A stretch of DNA of 6,168 bases from assembly GCA_902791885.1 (NCBI GenBank), contig CADAXO010000164.1, positions 793-6,960 of the forward strand, written 5' to 3'. The translations under genes were made by a program, and so were the position numbers. Each line of letters starts with the position of its first letter. Positions within the stretch are counted from its first letter, which is position 1. This document shows positions 5,395 to 6,168 of the stretch, piece by piece. The DNA is from Oscillospiraceae bacterium (GTDB lineage Bacteria; Bacillota_A; Clostridia; Saccharofermentanales; Saccharofermentanaceae). Under the pieces are notes generated by a model that was not told the origin of the DNA, did no database searches, and saw only the letters and a program-made list of their open reading frames with translations.

Positions 5395-6168
5395 TATCCG
5401 AGCTTATTCTCTACGAAAGCGCTCATCTCAGACTTGATGGACTCGAGTCTGTCAGCTGCCGTCTTCTCATCAGAATCGTAAACACCGAAGTAGATCTTGA
5501 GCTTAGGCTCTGTACCTGAAGGTCTTGCGCAAGCCCAGTCGAGGCCCTTGTCACCGCCCAACTCATAAAGAAGAACGTTGGACTTGGGAAGTGTCAATTC
5601 TGTTGTCTTAACTTCGCCGTCAGAGAAGTCGTATCTTACGCCCTTCTGATAGTCACGTACTGCAACGGGCCTAGGTCCGCCGATGAGCTTAGCTGCATCC
5701 TCAGCAGTCTTGCATGCCTCAAGATCGGCTCTCATGGAGATCATGCCGTTCTTGATCTTTTCGAGGCCTTCCTTACCCTCACGTGTGAAGGAAACTGCCT
5801 GCTCGAAGCCGAAGCCGTACTTGTTGTAGATCCTGTAAAGTCTGTCGATCAACGTCTCGCCCATGTCCTGAGACTGGCATGCCATACCGCAGACGAGCAT
5901 TGCTGCTACAACAGCGTCCTTGTCTCTTACGGATGTGCCGGAGAGGTAGCCGTAAGACTCCTCGAAACCGAACTGGAAGTGCTTGTCGCCGAACTCGTCG
6001 TCAACCTTGATACGCTCGCCTATATACTTAAAGCCTGTGAGTGTCTCCTGGAGCTCAACGCCGTAAGCGTCGCAGACAGCCTTGCAAAGCTTTGTGGAAA
6101 CGATAGTTGTACATGCAAAAGCGTTGTCCTCGAGTGTTCCGAGCTTCTTCTTACTGTCAAGGATGTAG
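5394..6168 (-). CDS. pgcA: Phospho-sugar mutase, PgcA-type (alpha-phosphoglucomutase/phosphomannomutase), 5' end cut
   Basis: The last 257 residues of an alpha-D-phosphohexomutase, about half of the usual 560-580; the frame is open to the window edge, so the ATG at 5900 is internal. The enzyme interconverts sugar-6-phosphate and sugar-1-phosphate in the cytoplasm through a phosphoserine loop that lies outside the window. Visible are the sugar-recognition loop GFEESYGYL (residues 67-75 of the fragment) in domain 3, followed by the RDKDAVVAAM helix typical of PgcA-like proteins, and the domain 4 phosphate-binding loop RPSGTEPK (215-222), then the C-terminal KLKIYFGV strand. By family it is closest to PgcA, which makes glucose-1-phosphate. 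Next to gmd and rmd it could also supply mannose-1-phosphate for GDP-mannose, but substrate choice cannot be read here. Its stop overlaps the glycosyltransferase start. Threonine is coded almost only by ACA, unlike the next gene. Confidence 0.9.
   Translation of the reverse strand, partial: YILDSKKKLGTLEDNAFACTTIVSTKLCKAVCDAYGVELQETLTGFKYIGERIKVDDEFGDKHFQFGFEESYGYLSGTSVRDKDAVVAAMLVCGMACQSQDMGETLIDRLYRIYNKYGFGFEQAVSFTREGKEGLEKIKNGMISMRADLEACKTAEDAAKLIGGPRPVAVRDYQKGVRYDFSDGEVKTTELTLPKSNVLLYELGGDKGLDWACARPSGTEPKLKIYFGVYDSDEKTAADRLESIKSEMSAFVENKLG

Overview
This window reads as part of a surface-polysaccharide (D-rhamnan-type) gene cluster. Every gene lies on the minus strand, so transcription runs from high to low coordinates. 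The family signatures point to a Gram-positive bacterium of the Clostridia (Bacillota): a PgcA-type phospho-sugar mutase, a Wzm/Wzt pair with a long C-terminal carbohydrate-binding part, and a clear GGAGG Shine-Dalgarno. Base composition is near 50 % G+C by eye. The genus cannot be settled from the sequence, and no mobile element, RNA gene or CRISPR array is visible.

In transcription order: (1) 6168-5394, C-terminal part of a PgcA-like phosphoglucomutase/phosphomannomutase, cut by the window edge. (2) 5394-4272, a GT4 glycosyltransferase with a broken frame near 4557. (3) A 43-bp gap with a strong Shine-Dalgarno and an extended -10 promoter candidate at its upstream edge. (4) 4228-3236, GDP-mannose 4,6-dehydratase (gmd), broken in two places. 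(5) 3236-2307, GDP-4-keto-6-deoxymannose reductase (rmd), intact. (6) 2320-1544, ABC-2 permease Wzm. (7) 1542-220, ATPase Wzt with a C-terminal substrate-recognition domain. (8) 227-1, the N-terminus of a further cluster enzyme, probably a methyltransferase or glycosyltransferase, cut by the other edge. Genes overlap or abut by 1-14 bp except at the gap before gmd, so two transcription units, or one with an internal promoter, are likely.

The pathway logic is coherent. The mutase would make the sugar-1-phosphate feeding GDP-mannose. Gmd and Rmd would convert GDP-mannose to GDP-D-rhamnose (GDP-6-deoxy-D-mannose). The glycosyltransferase and enzymes outside the window would build a lipid-linked glycan. 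Wzm/Wzt would export the finished chain, with the Wzt C-terminal domain probably recognising it, possibly through a terminal modification.

The main oddity is three frame breaks within about 1.15 kb (4557, 4081 and 3404), in two adjacent genes. At each, conserved family residues are missing, so these look like small deletions of roughly 10-50 bp, none a multiple of three, rather than single-base slips. All other genes are clean. An assembly artefact or real gene decay are both possible. No new type of system is evident; the cluster is a recognisable polysaccharide locus with unusual local damage.
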